A stretch of DNA of 64,000 bases. Origin: Acanthaster planci. Taxonomy: Eukaryota > Echinodermata > Asteroidea > Valvatida > Acanthasteridae. Positions 25,001 through 35,787 of this stretch are shown here, in pieces. The translations under genes were made by a program, and so were the position numbers. The notes beneath the pieces were generated by a model, which worked only from the letters and a program-made list of their open reading frames with translations, did not search any database and was not told the origin of the DNA. The stretch lies in contig NW_019091427.1 of the NCBI RefSeq assembly GCF_001949145.1, forward strand, positions 675,729 through 739,728, in the 5' to 3' direction. How positions within the stretch are numbered: the first letter of the stretch is position 1; each line of letters starts with the position of its first letter.

Positions 25001-28000
25001 TTATTTTTTCGTTTTTTTTGGGGGGGGGGCAACCCTCTTGCCCTAGCGATGGCAAATTTCCGGTTCCACATTGTCATTGTACAATATCTTCGATACGGTA
25101 ATGTTTTTGGTTTGGAATGATGACCTGTCAAATAAGACAATTTGAAAAAGTCGAAAAGAATGATGCATAATTGACATGGGTGTAAATCCCGTAGTGGATG
25201 AGGGTATATATCCCCCGCTTTTTGTGGTGAGCAAAAAATTAAAGCCGATTTTGAAGAATTTTTCGGACGTCCAAACGAGTACGATGCATTCAGTATTACT
25301 CACAAAGGGAAAACAATAACAAAAGCCATAATATGCCATTCTGATGTAAGATTCTGCATAAATGTACTTTACAGATGTACATCTGTGTCATGAACATAGC
25401 CCGCTATATAATGTCATATGATGTCAGCCCCCCCCCTTTTCAAATGTCCATGGTCGGGCAAGTCATTCCCAATCTTTCCCCATCCCCCCAATTTACGACA
25501 CTGATCATTGATGTCACCTTTGAAGGTTCGATTATTTCATTTCTGAAGGGAAACACGGGAGTTACATACATTTTTTGCCAAGGTTGCGACGAAAGCAAAT
25601 TAACATTTCCGCATTTAGGCCTACGCCACTGGGCGCGTCGCATTTCATGTACATGGTGCCAAATTTCATTGAAACAATTAGATAAATTCATATTTTATGT
25701 CCGTCCAAAACATGTACTATTAAAGGTGTATTAATTTTGGTAACACTGGCCCGTTTGCGTTTCCCTCTAAGAGCACAAGATTCAGTTTGTTCTGAGGATG
25801 CTGTACCCTACCGGATGTCGCGGTAGAAGTGTGTCCAGGAAAAACGGTTGGAAGACGGCGGCAAAATCATCTCGGTCGAATTTACCGCTGTTTATGCTAT
25901 CTTGCAACAGAGTCTGTGGGAATGATGAAACACGCAAATCACTGTGCAGTGATGAGTTCAGGCAAAGAAAATATGACAGATAATAATAACTCTTTGGCTC
26001 ATTTTGTCTTCGTTTGGTGTTTTACATTATGAAGTGGGTTTCTTACCTGATACTGTTCTGTCGCTTTTTTCATCATCGTTCGTCCGCTTGCACTCATTCC
26101 ACAAGGGCAAAGAACTCTAAAGGCATGAGAAAAAAATGCAAGTGGACTTAAGAACTTTAAAATGATTTTTCTTTGATTCCATTGAAACTACAGTTCGTAA
26201 ACTGAGAAATCTAGGTGAAATATCTTCCTCATTTCAACCACTTCCAAGTGAAACTTTGGCATATACTCTGCATGCATTTAGTTCCCTGGTTCAAAGTTAA
26301 GAATTAATGTACGCCCTTTCCAAAGTGTCCGACATGCCGAAGTCATGGCTTGCAAAGAGTCTGTCAGTATCCTTATTTGGCATTTGTCCTTCAATTTGAA
26401 CGGAGTGTCAAGTTTTCCTCCTAAGATTTGCCAAAAAGAGTAAGGGGTGATTTGTCAGAATAATTTAAAGATTTGAGTCCTTACAGGGGCGGCTGATGGC
26501 GCGAGCGATGTGTGACCCACTCATAATAACGAAGGACAAATTGCGCAGGCAACACGGAACAGTTTTGCTTTGTGTTACCAACAACATATTTCAAAACCTT
26601 TATATCGTCCCATTTTGAAACAGCATTTTGCCTTCATTTTTCACAGGAATGGGGGTTCCATGCTGAACCCGTTACTGTGTTGCGGAATAGGGTTCTAATG
26701 ATCTAGAATGGCTATACAGTCACGAACAGCTCCAGGCTAGTCAATGTGCCAAAAATTGCCTGCGAGGACCGAATCACGATTTTGAATGCTGTCAAATTCT
26801 GTGATTCCCTTGCATGTGGACCGGATGATTTTTAAGGAAAATGTAATCTGCCAGTAGGATTATCAGCTTGTAATCCTGAAAGTATCGGACCAAACGGGGC
26901 TCCCAAATCGCTCTATTTTTGCAATAGAGTGTAGGCCTCCCTCATGACCGTTTTGAGGGATGATTATCACTGGAAAGAAATATCTTCAAAATCTATCAGT
27001 TAAGCATGTGAAAATCAAAGGAAAAATAAAAGATGAGGAAGCGAGCGTAAATTGGATATGTGTCTTGAACACCTGAGAAACCTGTGCGTATTTTTCCTGA
27101 TGTTTTGAAACATGTGTTTATCACTGTTATCTATGGCAGCTTATCAACGGGTCATCAACCTGGCCTTACAAAAGCAGGAGCCAGTACTATCATTTTACAT
27201 TTTAAAATGTAACTCTATGACCTCATCTTAGAAGAAAGAGTACATCAGGTGCAAGGGCGCCGCCAGCACTTTATCAAAGGGGTGGGATTTTTTTTCGGGG
27301 GGGGGGGCAAAGCAATCATCAGCAGCAAACTGATAAATTATGAATGGCAGACAGCGGTCACTTCCAAGGTATTTTGGCATCAAATTGGTAATTTCCACCC
27401 CATTTCCTCTTTTTCATTTCTCTCGCTCTTGAAACTTTTATTTTATTCTTCCTCCAGGGATGGGGGTTTACACCTGCTTTCTTCCCCCGTGACGCGGATG
27501 TAGAGAACAATCCCGAGAGAAAAAAATCGGCCAACATTTCTTCCTTGGTAATATCTACAGTGTACTCTGCTTGGAAAGGTACCACAGTCACGTCATACTG
27601 TGTAAATTTAAGAAAAAAATGGAGAAAAAATAATTTTAAAATGACTTGCTTCGGTGATGTAAGATTAATGCCTGGGGTTTCTGCCGGGAAACTTACTGGT
27701 GTAAAACATCACAGACAAATCCTTTAATCTCGGCTACACGCCACGCCTCCAGTATGCCAACGACATTGACAAACATCCGGGGAATCTGAGAGGAAGGGAA
27801 TATCACAGGAAAGAGCAGGAAAGAGACATCAGGTCTATTTAGTAAAGATGTTGTTTCTCTTTGCAGATTTCCACATTCACCACAATACGATGTTCCTTAA
27901 ACTAGTTCCCAAATTTTCTTGGTATCCGCTTTGAGCAGAAGAACCTCTATTCGGTTGAAAAGAGCCACATGTCAGGAGTGTTCATTTTGCTGGTACATAG

Positions 28001-31000
28001 CAACGCGCCTGTAACGCGTGCTTGTTATGGTCGTTTGTGAACTAGTGTAGTGCATGTCTGACCAAAGGGGCTCTGTTGCTAGGAAAATGGCGCCCTCTTT
28101 TGGTCCTCCTCGGGGCCCATTTCCGGGCACAATTATTCTTCTTCACTTCTACACACCTATACGCCGTCTTAGACATAACCTCATAAGTGAAATGGTGGCT
28201 ATCAGCCGTCACTATTGTTAACATCACCTGTTTTGGGCGAGCGCAGTGAATAGATAATATCTGCCCAACCTCACCTCAGACAAAATCTGTATGGCCTCTT
28301 CCACATTGGCCACGTAGTTCTCCGGCGAGAAACGTTCGGGATTTTTGCACTGTCGACACAGGTCGTTCCCGCCAATGAACAGGGTCACCAGCTTCCAGTC
28401 GTGATCTATATCGACAAATGCATCACTACGCATGCGCTCAATCAGCTTCCTAGCCTGACCCGGCATGTCTCTATGCACACGAAAAAATATTAATGACGAG
28501 CCAAGTTGTAAGTAAAATGGACATTAAAAAATGCTTATGTTTAGGTTGACCATAACATCACATGTTTTAGCAAAGACTTCTTGCGCTTAAGTGGAAAGCT
28601 TTTAATTGTTTTATCATTACAGGTATGAAATATAGGTCAAAAAGACTGACTCATACCCATCAAAATTAAACTTTTGAGCGGTGAAACTGGAAGTAAAATT
28701 GTGCAGAGACTTTTAATGAAAGAATCTGCATAACGCTATATAGTTTTTCTCCAGTTGTGTCGCGTCTCCACAAAATGTGGTTTATACACAGTTTACAGAT
28801 ATAATTTTCAGTCATTTTGTTCTCTATATCACTGGCTGGGATGAAATAGTTAACTGATGTCCATCCGTCATGACTGATCAGAGCAGCTTTCAATGACTTA
28901 CTCTGCAATAGCTCCCGGCTTTGCCACGTTCAGCCGAGACCTCGGATTGTCCACGCCTCCTGTACCCGTGGAATAACCGTATATATACCTGTTATACGCC
29001 TTTAGAATATCTGTTGAGGATAAAATGAAGTAAAAAAAAAAAAACATCAACAAGAACAGAACAAAGGCAGCTTGACATCCCTCTGCATTGGCAAAAACGA
29101 CAGCAAGTCAACTAACAGAATGCTTGGAATAGAACCGATTTTAAGCTCACTTAATTCTCTAGAAATATTCACTACACTTGACAAAGTCCGGGACAGACTG
29201 TGGAGATGTGGTATCTTGAGAACTGAAGAGGATGAGTGACCGCGCTAAAAGGGCCATGAGTAGTAATTTCAACAGCTTTATTTCTATAATATCTTACGAC
29301 TGGCAATATGTAATAGGTAATATCGTACGACTTATAACATGCAACAATTTCAATAACTTATTGTAAACCTATGGGCGCATCAAGAAACTCTAATCGTGAC
29401 AGCTGCAATACATAGAGAGCAGATAGAGCATGGAATTCTTCCATAGTTCGTTGGCAAGGGTACCCATTGAAGTGGCACTTTCAGAAGAATGAACACTCTG
29501 AATCTGTCAAACTCACTGGGAACTGTGATGACGCTGGATATGTCCTGGTCGCCCCCGATCCTGTTAAATCAAACGGATTGCATTGTTTCATAAAACCTGG
29601 AAAAATATTAGCATGAGAAGTGCAAGCAACAGAATCATTGGTGTCACAAGGCGGCAAAGTGGCGCTCCCCCATTCCTTAATAATGTGAAAAATAAAACGG
29701 AAAAAGGGGAATAGCGAAAGAAATGAAAAAAAAATAGGCCTACGTGACAGGGGATTTAAATCATCAATCTGCTTAAAAATCTCCCAAAATTGTCCCCCAT
29801 CTGCCTTTTATTGTTTGTTTTTTAGCTGATGAGTGCTGTGTCCCCCTTAAAATTTCCTCACTAAAAAGACGTTTGCCCCCACTATAAAAATATCCTTCTG
29901 ACGCCAACCAACATAGCCCCACAAGTGACTGCATGAAGAGGAATTAATATGACAATAGCAGTTAAATAAAGTACAGGTATAAGAACTTAACATTTGGCTA
30001 GGAACTGATGATGTTATTGGATTGTCTTCTTATTCGACACGAGTTATGTCGGACACTGGACGTCAAATTCAGTTTCTGTATTTAAACTTTTTTCTTTCAT
30101 GTGTCATTTTTGATTGGAGTTTGTCATTTTCAAATCCACTTCCGATAATGTTGGGTCTATTTTGTTTTCACTTACGGTGCTGACAGGCCTCTGTACTCTA
30201 TGGCAACCCCAATGAGCGTTTTTGCACCGGCGCCATTGGCTGCCTAATATGTGTAAAAAATACAATAAGTAGTATGCAATAGTAGGACAATGTTGGTGAA
30301 GTTGTGAAAGGTTTATATAAATTAAGGTCACGTTGTGGTCAGCTGAAAGGGTCTAAAGCAAGGTACAGTACATTCATTAATACAACAATACCTTATTTTC
30401 AATTTTTGGGTTTGCTACTTTTCGCGACAGGGCATTTTCATGCCTTTTTTGTTAGTAAGTCTTTACATATCGACTGGCAAAATTGTCATGGCATTGCAGG
30501 AAAAAAACCGTTGCAATTATTTGTGGACAAAAACTTCTGGAGTTTTGAGTATATCAAGCTGGCCTTAGTATTTTATTTTTCCGTGTCAGTAAATGGCCAT
30601 AAGCTAGAAGGCGACAATGTTTTGGAACTAATTTTGGATGCACAGTAATTTGAAGAGTATGCTCTGAACAGTGTCTTTGCGGAATGAAGTCACGCAAAAG
30701 CGCCCTCGGTTGTCAAGAAAAGCACGGACATGTAAAGCAGAGATGTCGCACAGTTTTCAAAGATCTACCCTCAGATCAGTGCGGTCATACGCCAACTCGC
30801 ACGCGTGCCTTGTTCTCGAATGAGCGCGTCATTTTGAAAGACCACTAGCTCAATGTAAACATCTGAACTAGCATTCGTAAATATTACATCTATAAGAAAA
30901 ATAATTTATTTTTGGCCAGCATGTATTACATGTATATCTAAAAAGTAGGAACATAGGCCTAGACATGCATTGTTGGGCAAAAAACTTACTGTAAGAGAGT

Positions 31001-34000
31001 CTCCTAAGGCGGCAACAACGTTGAAATCACCAGGACGCAATTTGTTCACTGAAAATAATAATAATAAAAAAGCAGTGACGACTAACGTTAGTATTACGAA
31101 TAATTGCAGCTGTTGATAATCTAGTTAACAGTGTTAAACAAAATAGAGCATGAAAGTAAAAGGTCACGTAGCGAGCTTCCGGAACCCTTGCGCGGTCTGC
31201 CTATATATATTTTACATGGGGCCGTCCAATCACGTTTGATAATTTTTGAAACACTCATGTTGGAACTTTACCTTTGTTTTCCTCAAGTAACATTGAGGAA
31301 AAGTCACCTGGAGATCATTAAAAAACGAATTTCATTTACGACCTTTCACTTCCAGCAGTATCGTATCTAAATTTCCTTGTTCACACGTTTGTTTCCACTG
31401 CCCGTGCTAACGTGAAAACGAGATTGTACAACGTTTCAAAGATTTATCTACCTGCACTTGATGGGTTCTAGATTCCGTTAAGTTGACAAGACGCAGCTCT
31501 TGTCAGCAAAGGTTTAATAAAATATTAGCATCTTTCTTAAAAGTACATATAGATTAATGCTTTAAATTTATTACCTAACAAATTACAAAATTCTGTAAAA
31601 TGTTTGGATCTGTTTTTATGATTTACCGACAGGCTACCATGAAATTTCGAACCGTAAATGTTCATCTGCGTACAAGACGTGCATCCGCAATGCACTTTTC
31701 TTCATGTATTTTAGATTTTCTTGAAGTGATGGGTCAATTTTTGGCACGATACACTATGACCATGTAACAAAAGAAGTACGGTGCACTAACAATGGACGCT
31801 CATTGTTAGTGCACTGTGTTTCATTTATTAGATGTTCGTAGTGATATTTCTCTTTGAGGTTAGGTAATTGTTCAGTTTCTATAAATTGATATACTAGTAT
31901 TTTTCAAAGCTTTTTTTTAAAAAGTAAGTGAACGAAAAAGTATGAATAATTCATATTGTACATTATTTTTCCTATCCAAGGGTTCCGGAAGTGCGCAGTC
32001 AGGGGTCAACTTTCAGGCCCTATACATTCGACGCCTACATTGCCTACAAAAAGTCGAGAACATTCTCAAGATTTAATCTGAAATTGGTCACATTATTTGC
32101 AATCGACAATGAATGAGAAACAAAAATCTGTCCTGTTTATTCACGAAAGAGTGAAAAATTAGTCTGACCTGAAGTCGGTTTAACGGGTGACACTGACGGC
32201 TCACAGTGGAATTTGGCATCCACAGGTATCTGAGTTTCAAGAATGGAAGCGTTAAACAAAATACAAACTACAGGCTTTAGAACGGGATTGGCGGCTTTGT
32301 ACCGAGAAAGTTCAAAACTTACTCCAATCCTCAGATTTAAATATACGTATTTAGAAAAAAAACCAAAAAGTGTTGGAATTGGTCTTTCGCTTTAAGTCCT
32401 CTTAAAATGCTACACAAATAACTTGGCGACAGTTGAAGCTGAAGGGCTGGCTTATTTTTATGAGATAGAACACGCTCAATATACGAAACACCTTCAGGTT
32501 GAACCCCGGCTAGTTTGTATTGAGAAAGCAACATTCTCTCATACTTACTTTCGACGAATTTCGGTTGAGCTCGTCAATTGGTGACGGATCTCCGTATCCA
32601 TACTTATCCAGAGTTTCTATAAGTGTGACATACTCATCCCAGAAACCTTTAGTTCCAAAAAAAGAGGCAAAATTAATCTCAGCAGATGCAGGCCAGATTC
32701 CAATCAGGGATCTATCGACCCATGCTTACAATGTTATGACAGTTTCTTTTTGAGACACTTCTTTTCCTTTCTTCTTCGTTCTGATTTTGCTGTCAAGTGT
32801 TTATTTCCTACATGACGGGTATATATTTAGGGTCAAGGGGGCGATCTTTTTTTTGCAAACATTTAGGGCCCAGCTGTATATGGAGAGACTTGCGCAAACC
32901 ACAGACTTTGGAACCAAAATGGTTGTTTATTATGTGCAGGACAGCATGCAGATATTGTGTGCTAACTGTTCATGTGCGGTGATGCATAATCCAAGAGCAG
33001 TTCCAGAGCCATTTTTGGAGGGTGGGGGGAGACTCTTGGCACGTAACGTCACCTTTAACTTTTGCTACTGCAAATCCATATTTTTATGGGGGGGTGGAAC
33101 TGCGCCTGGCAAAATTCACTAGTTTGATTCCAACAATTGAGACACTCGTGTTGCAACTCTCTCACTTAAACAGCTCTGTTTGTTAATATAGTGCTATAGA
33201 CAGCGTGAACTGACCAGTCACCATGCACCTAAGATCCCAGTTTTCCAGATTGAGTTCCCACATCTTGAATATTTTGTCAAGAGCAACTAACTCTTGGTTT
33301 ATCTTTTCCTTATCTTTTGCTTTAGCTGTCCAAGGGAAGTTAACGAAGACGCAGTATCAGAATCATTACTTATCAGAATACTTTATTCGTCAATTGAGTT
33401 CAAATTAGGTTACACTCAACGTCAGCTAAAAATAACCACGTTTCCACACACATTACTCAGATAAGCTGCAGTGTTAATGCATAATGTTACAAAGTATGCC
33501 AATCTGCGTGGCCCGTGTGGATGATTCAGCTTAGCTTTCCGTGTCATCTATCTCTTCATTGCAAGTCTTGCCATTTACAGGTTTTTGCAAAATGAAGTAA
33601 GATCGATTTTGATGGATTATTTGACAACGTTTGGATTCTAATCGTGGCTTTATGACTAAACTATAATAAGAGTTCCAAGTTGCCAGAGTAACATTTGAGC
33701 TAAACCTTTCAAAGAGAAGCTTGAGCAGTGATTTTCATGAAGATGGGAAATTAATAGATACATCAAAAGAAGGAGTTCTTTTGCTTTTTTAAACCCCGCC
33801 TCACACCTGAACTTTTTTAAATTGAGCATGGCAACTGTCTTACGGTCTCACGTGGCGGAAAAGTTGCAAAAATTTACATCGCACTCTAATTTTCGTGGTT
33901 AGCGAAGGGCGGGTGAGTTTCTGCTGAGCAGAGAGCTCTCAGTGTCTTCGTGGCAACTAGCACAAGCCCCCCCCAAAAAATTAACACTTGTGCAACTTAT

Positions 34001-35787
34001 GTTCTCTTTCAATGAGTGAAAAATGTTTGACATCATTTGTGTAAAGTGTACTGAAAGGTACTTTTTTTGAAAGCTTATAGAATTGACCCAAGGGATTCAG
34101 GGCCCGTGTTGCCGTGTTGTCATTAGAGGAAGACGTCGCTCAGTTTTTGGATTTTCTGTTCAAAATTGTGCGCCAAAAAGTCCGGGAAAAGGTTGCTTAT
34201 TGGTTTATTGCAAGGTGTACTTACACAACATTGAGTCAGTAAAGAAAAAGAAATAAAAACAGCAACACACAAGAAAAGGCAGTTGTGCAAATATCAACGT
34301 CTGCCTGAAATGACATAGTTTGAAAAGTCAAACAGGTACCAAAATGCCATGATTGAAAACAGCGAAAGATTAAGACTCAAGACTTTATTCTGCACAGGTG
34401 TGTCAGAACAGTCCATTGCCAAGACACCGCAGACTTGCTCTGTGGGTTCCCGTCTCATTATGTAAATTTTTGACTTCATGGCGTTATAAAAAGTGTCATC
34501 ATCTCCCTCTTTCGTGTTATCGACATCTAAAAACGAAACAAAACAATTAAATACACTCAAAATGAGAGCGCAGATTTAGAGAGCGCCAGTCATCGAAATA
34601 GTCGCTTCATGGTTATGTTAAATTGTGATATGATTTTCTAAAATTCTTCACATGTCGCCCATTTAATAATTTGAAGAAAATGGGTAAATGGTCTTTGAAA
34701 TGTTAGGAAAATCATGACGCACAATAAAAACTGTGTTGCCTTTTTTGAAAATCAATATCTCAATTGTCATTCTTACAATAATTATAATATTTTCCATTTT
34801 CATGACAGCGTAACTCCCGTCATAGACATTCCAGAATAGTTTTGATAGCATCATGGGGTTTCCACAAATTTTATACATAGAACACAAAAGAGATAAATTT
34901 CACCAGGTGGGGTTTGCCAGATCAAATCACAATTTGACTAATTCTAACTGCAAACTGTCGACTTCAGCTGTTACAGTGTGAAAGTGAAAACTTGAATCTC
35001 AGTGACTGTGCATTCCCCATCATACTTGAACATAGTAAAATGGTAAAAGAAAAATGCCCATGCCATCTTGTTGTAATGAATGATTCTCAACATAGCTACA
35101 CGTATGTGAGGTCTGTATTACCACATGCCAGGTAGTGCATGCGTGTTGATCGTCCCAAAGACTGCAGCTTAATTTTGACAGCTCAGGTGATTTAAATGTG
35201 TTCATAAAACAATCTGAGCGTTTTTCATGACTGTGCCCAACGAGGAAGGTCAAGATAATTCGGAAAATTTTTGCCAAACGCCCACGATCCGTAAACAACC
35301 TCCTCCCCTCATACAATTTCCGCTCGTGAAATTGACAAAATAGACTACCTAAGCCTAATCCTTAACAACTTTCCCACAAAAGGAACAGATTTAAATCTGC
35401 TGACCATTATTGTAACATAGGCTTCACATATTTTATAAATATTGTGCACAAACGTTTACATCAAAATATATCTTAAAAGCAACGCAAATTAAAATAAATA
35501 CGCTCAAAACGTATACTTGTTCCGAAATGAAGTGTTTTAAAGAGACCCATGCACCATGCTTAACGTGCGTAAAGTTCTTGCCTTCAGTTCATTCCAGAAA
35601 TTATCGTAGTCTTTGAATGGAATAGGGTAGAACCAGAAATCCTATACCTGTTAGCCCCTTATACCGTAAAAGTAAATCGTCCTAAAATATGAACAAAAGA
35701 CGAGGGGAACTTACTTTCAATTTCGTCAGCAACCGAAGCTGTGATGACCAAGCAGAAGACGGCCAACTGAAGACCAAAAATTCTCAT
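21730..35787 (-). CDS. PLB1: PLB1-like membrane-anchored phospholipase B (single catalytic domain)
   Basis: SGNH/GDSL-family lipase related to PLB1, which hydrolyses acyl chains of phospholipids at the cell surface. Fourteen well-supported exons plus one likely extra (33215-33325) join in phase to about 519 residues. Order: signal peptide [20 protein letters not shown]; helical pro-region; [14 protein letters not shown]; the nucleophile block AALGDSLT (Ser about 132); [27 protein letters not shown] (block III, about 239-247); a QPFF block; APDCFH (Asp about 372, His about 375); WNNM, KPVGSK and CPSE; then a D/Q/N-rich stalk, one transmembrane helix (about 470-493) and a short cytoplasmic tail. 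Vertebrate PLB1 has four tandem domains; this one resembles the last, membrane-proximal domain. All catalytic residues are present. Confidence 0.9.
22640..22705 (-). CDS. PLB1: PLB1 exon 14
   Basis: Encodes [15 protein letters not shown] and RCPSE, the EPVG.KT...CP segment that closes the PLB1 domain. Acceptor TTACATAG, donor GTATTG, phase 0. Confidence 0.85.
23479..23945. mobile_element. Inverted-repeat element with imperfect ~75-bp ends
   Basis: Left end blocks GAGTTCGGGCGGCCTGTTCT and CGCTCGAACGGCGGGAAC recur at the right end as reverse complements (GTTCCCGGCGTTCGAGCGG and AGAACAAGCTACCCGAACTC). Structure of a non-autonomous DNA transposon in a PLB1 intron. Confidence 0.5.
24657..24752 (-). 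CDS. PLB1: PLB1 exon 13 (catalytic Asp-His)
   Basis: Encodes [20 protein letters not shown], with the DxxH pair of the catalytic triad, ending in WNNM. Acceptor CTCTTCAG, donor GTGAGT. Confidence 0.95.
25812..25913 (-). CDS. PLB1: PLB1 exon 12
   Basis: Encodes [17 protein letters not shown], the family SGRYDTREDF...VVQPFF strand. Acceptor TCCCACAG, donor GTAGGG. Confidence 0.92.
26047..26116 (-). CDS. PLB1: PLB1 exon 11
   Basis: Encodes [20 protein letters not shown], aligning to the VLCxC segment. Acceptor GCCTTTAG, donor GTAAGA. Confidence 0.88.
27697..27785 (-). CDS. PLB1: PLB1 exon 10
   Basis: Encodes [15 protein letters not shown], matching the VPRAFVNVV strand after the GGND block. 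Acceptor CCTCTCAG, donor GTAAGT. Confidence 0.9.
27945..28125 (+). repeat. Dispersed repeat, copy 2
   Basis: Partner of 9630-9795 with the same order of conserved blocks (CGGTTGAAAAGAGCC ... GTTTGTGAACTAGTG ... CCCTCTTTTGGTCC). Confidence 0.65.
28275..28470 (-). CDS. PLB1: PLB1 exon 9 (GGND block)
   Basis: Encodes [13 protein letters not shown], then [15 protein letters not shown], the block III oxyanion Asn motif, ending IQILSE. Acceptor GTGCATAG, donor GTGAGG. Confidence 0.95.
28902..29010 (-). CDS. PLB1: PLB1 exon 8
   Basis: Encodes [18 protein letters not shown] and [11 protein letters not shown], the G-S/V-GTG and A-x-GA blocks of the family. Acceptor CTCAACAG, donor GTAAGT. Confidence 0.9.
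29517..29560 (-). CDS. PLB1: PLB1 exon 7
   Basis: A 44-bp exon encoding [14 protein letters not shown], aligning to the GGD...TLP block of PLB1. Acceptor TTTAACAG, donor GTGAGT. Confidence 0.88.
30176..30243 (-). CDS. PLB1: PLB1 exon 6
   Basis: Encodes AANGAGAKT...EYRGLSA, following GDSLT as in the family (TAxNG...YRGLS). Acceptor CATATTAG, donor GTAAGT. Confidence 0.9.
30990..31048 (-). CDS. PLB1: PLB1 exon 5 (GDSL nucleophile)
   Basis: Encodes [19 protein letters not shown], with the catalytic serine in GDSL. Acceptor TTTTCAG, donor GTAAGT. Confidence 0.93.
32169..32229 (-). CDS. PLB1: PLB1 exon 4
   Basis: Encodes [20 protein letters not shown], matching the F-x-C...PTS segment before each PLB1 catalytic domain. 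Acceptor AAACTCAG, donor GTCAGA. Confidence 0.85.
32549..32646 (-). CDS. PLB1: PLB1 exon 3
   Basis: Encodes [18 protein letters not shown] and [10 protein letters not shown]; acceptor AACTAAAG, donor GTAAGT. Acidic helical pro-region. Confidence 0.75.
32925..33175 (+). repeat. Dispersed repeat, interrupted copy
   Basis: Blocks ACCAAAATGG, TTATGTGCAGGACAGCATGC, ATTGTGTG, TTCCAACAATTGAGACAC and AAACAGCTCTGT occur in the same order at 38772-38887. This copy has about 110 extra bases in the middle. Confidence 0.55.
33215..33325 (-). CDS. PLB1: Likely PLB1 exon 2 (helical pro-region)
   Basis: Acceptor ...CCTTGGACAG, donor GTCAGT, phase 1 in and 1 out, so it inserts neatly between exon 1 and the next exon. 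It encodes 36 codons rich in K, E and L ([20 protein letters not shown]), like the helical segment before the catalytic domain. The gene also reads in frame without it, so it could be a cassette exon. Confidence 0.55.
34294..34526 (-). CDS. PLB1: Possible alternative or cassette exon of PLB1
   Basis: A strong acceptor (TTTCGTTTTTAG) is followed by an open frame that fits the phase of exon 1. It either reads to a TGA at 34294, giving a 76-residue tail with a hydrophobic stretch, or is spliced at a weak donor after 34428 (G|GTGTCT), in phase with the exon at 33325. No family match is recognised, so it may be neither. Confidence 0.3.
35715..35787 (-). CDS. PLB1: PLB1 exon 1 (signal peptide)
   Basis: ATG at 35787 encodes a typical secretory signal, with a hydrophobic run LAVFCLVI and likely cleavage after ASVA. 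Donor GTAAGT; leaves phase 1. It is linked to the gene by phase, strand and the PLB1 domain plan. Confidence 0.8.

Larger units (their letters stand above)
24753..28274. other. PLB1: PLB1 introns 9-12
   Basis: Between exons there are poly-G runs (about 25018-25030 and 27297-27309) and the second copy of the 9630-9795 dispersed repeat at 27945-28125. No other gene recognised. Confidence 0.5.
31049..35714. other. PLB1: PLB1 5' introns
   Basis: Contain exons 2-4, the possible cassette exon at 34294-34526, and one copy (about 32925-33175) of a dispersed repeat also found at 38772-38887. No other gene recognised. Confidence 0.5.

Noticed and set aside
32314-32340. Possible 7-bp PLB1 microexon before a GTAAGT in this region
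   Set aside because: It would break the reading phase between exons 3 and 4.
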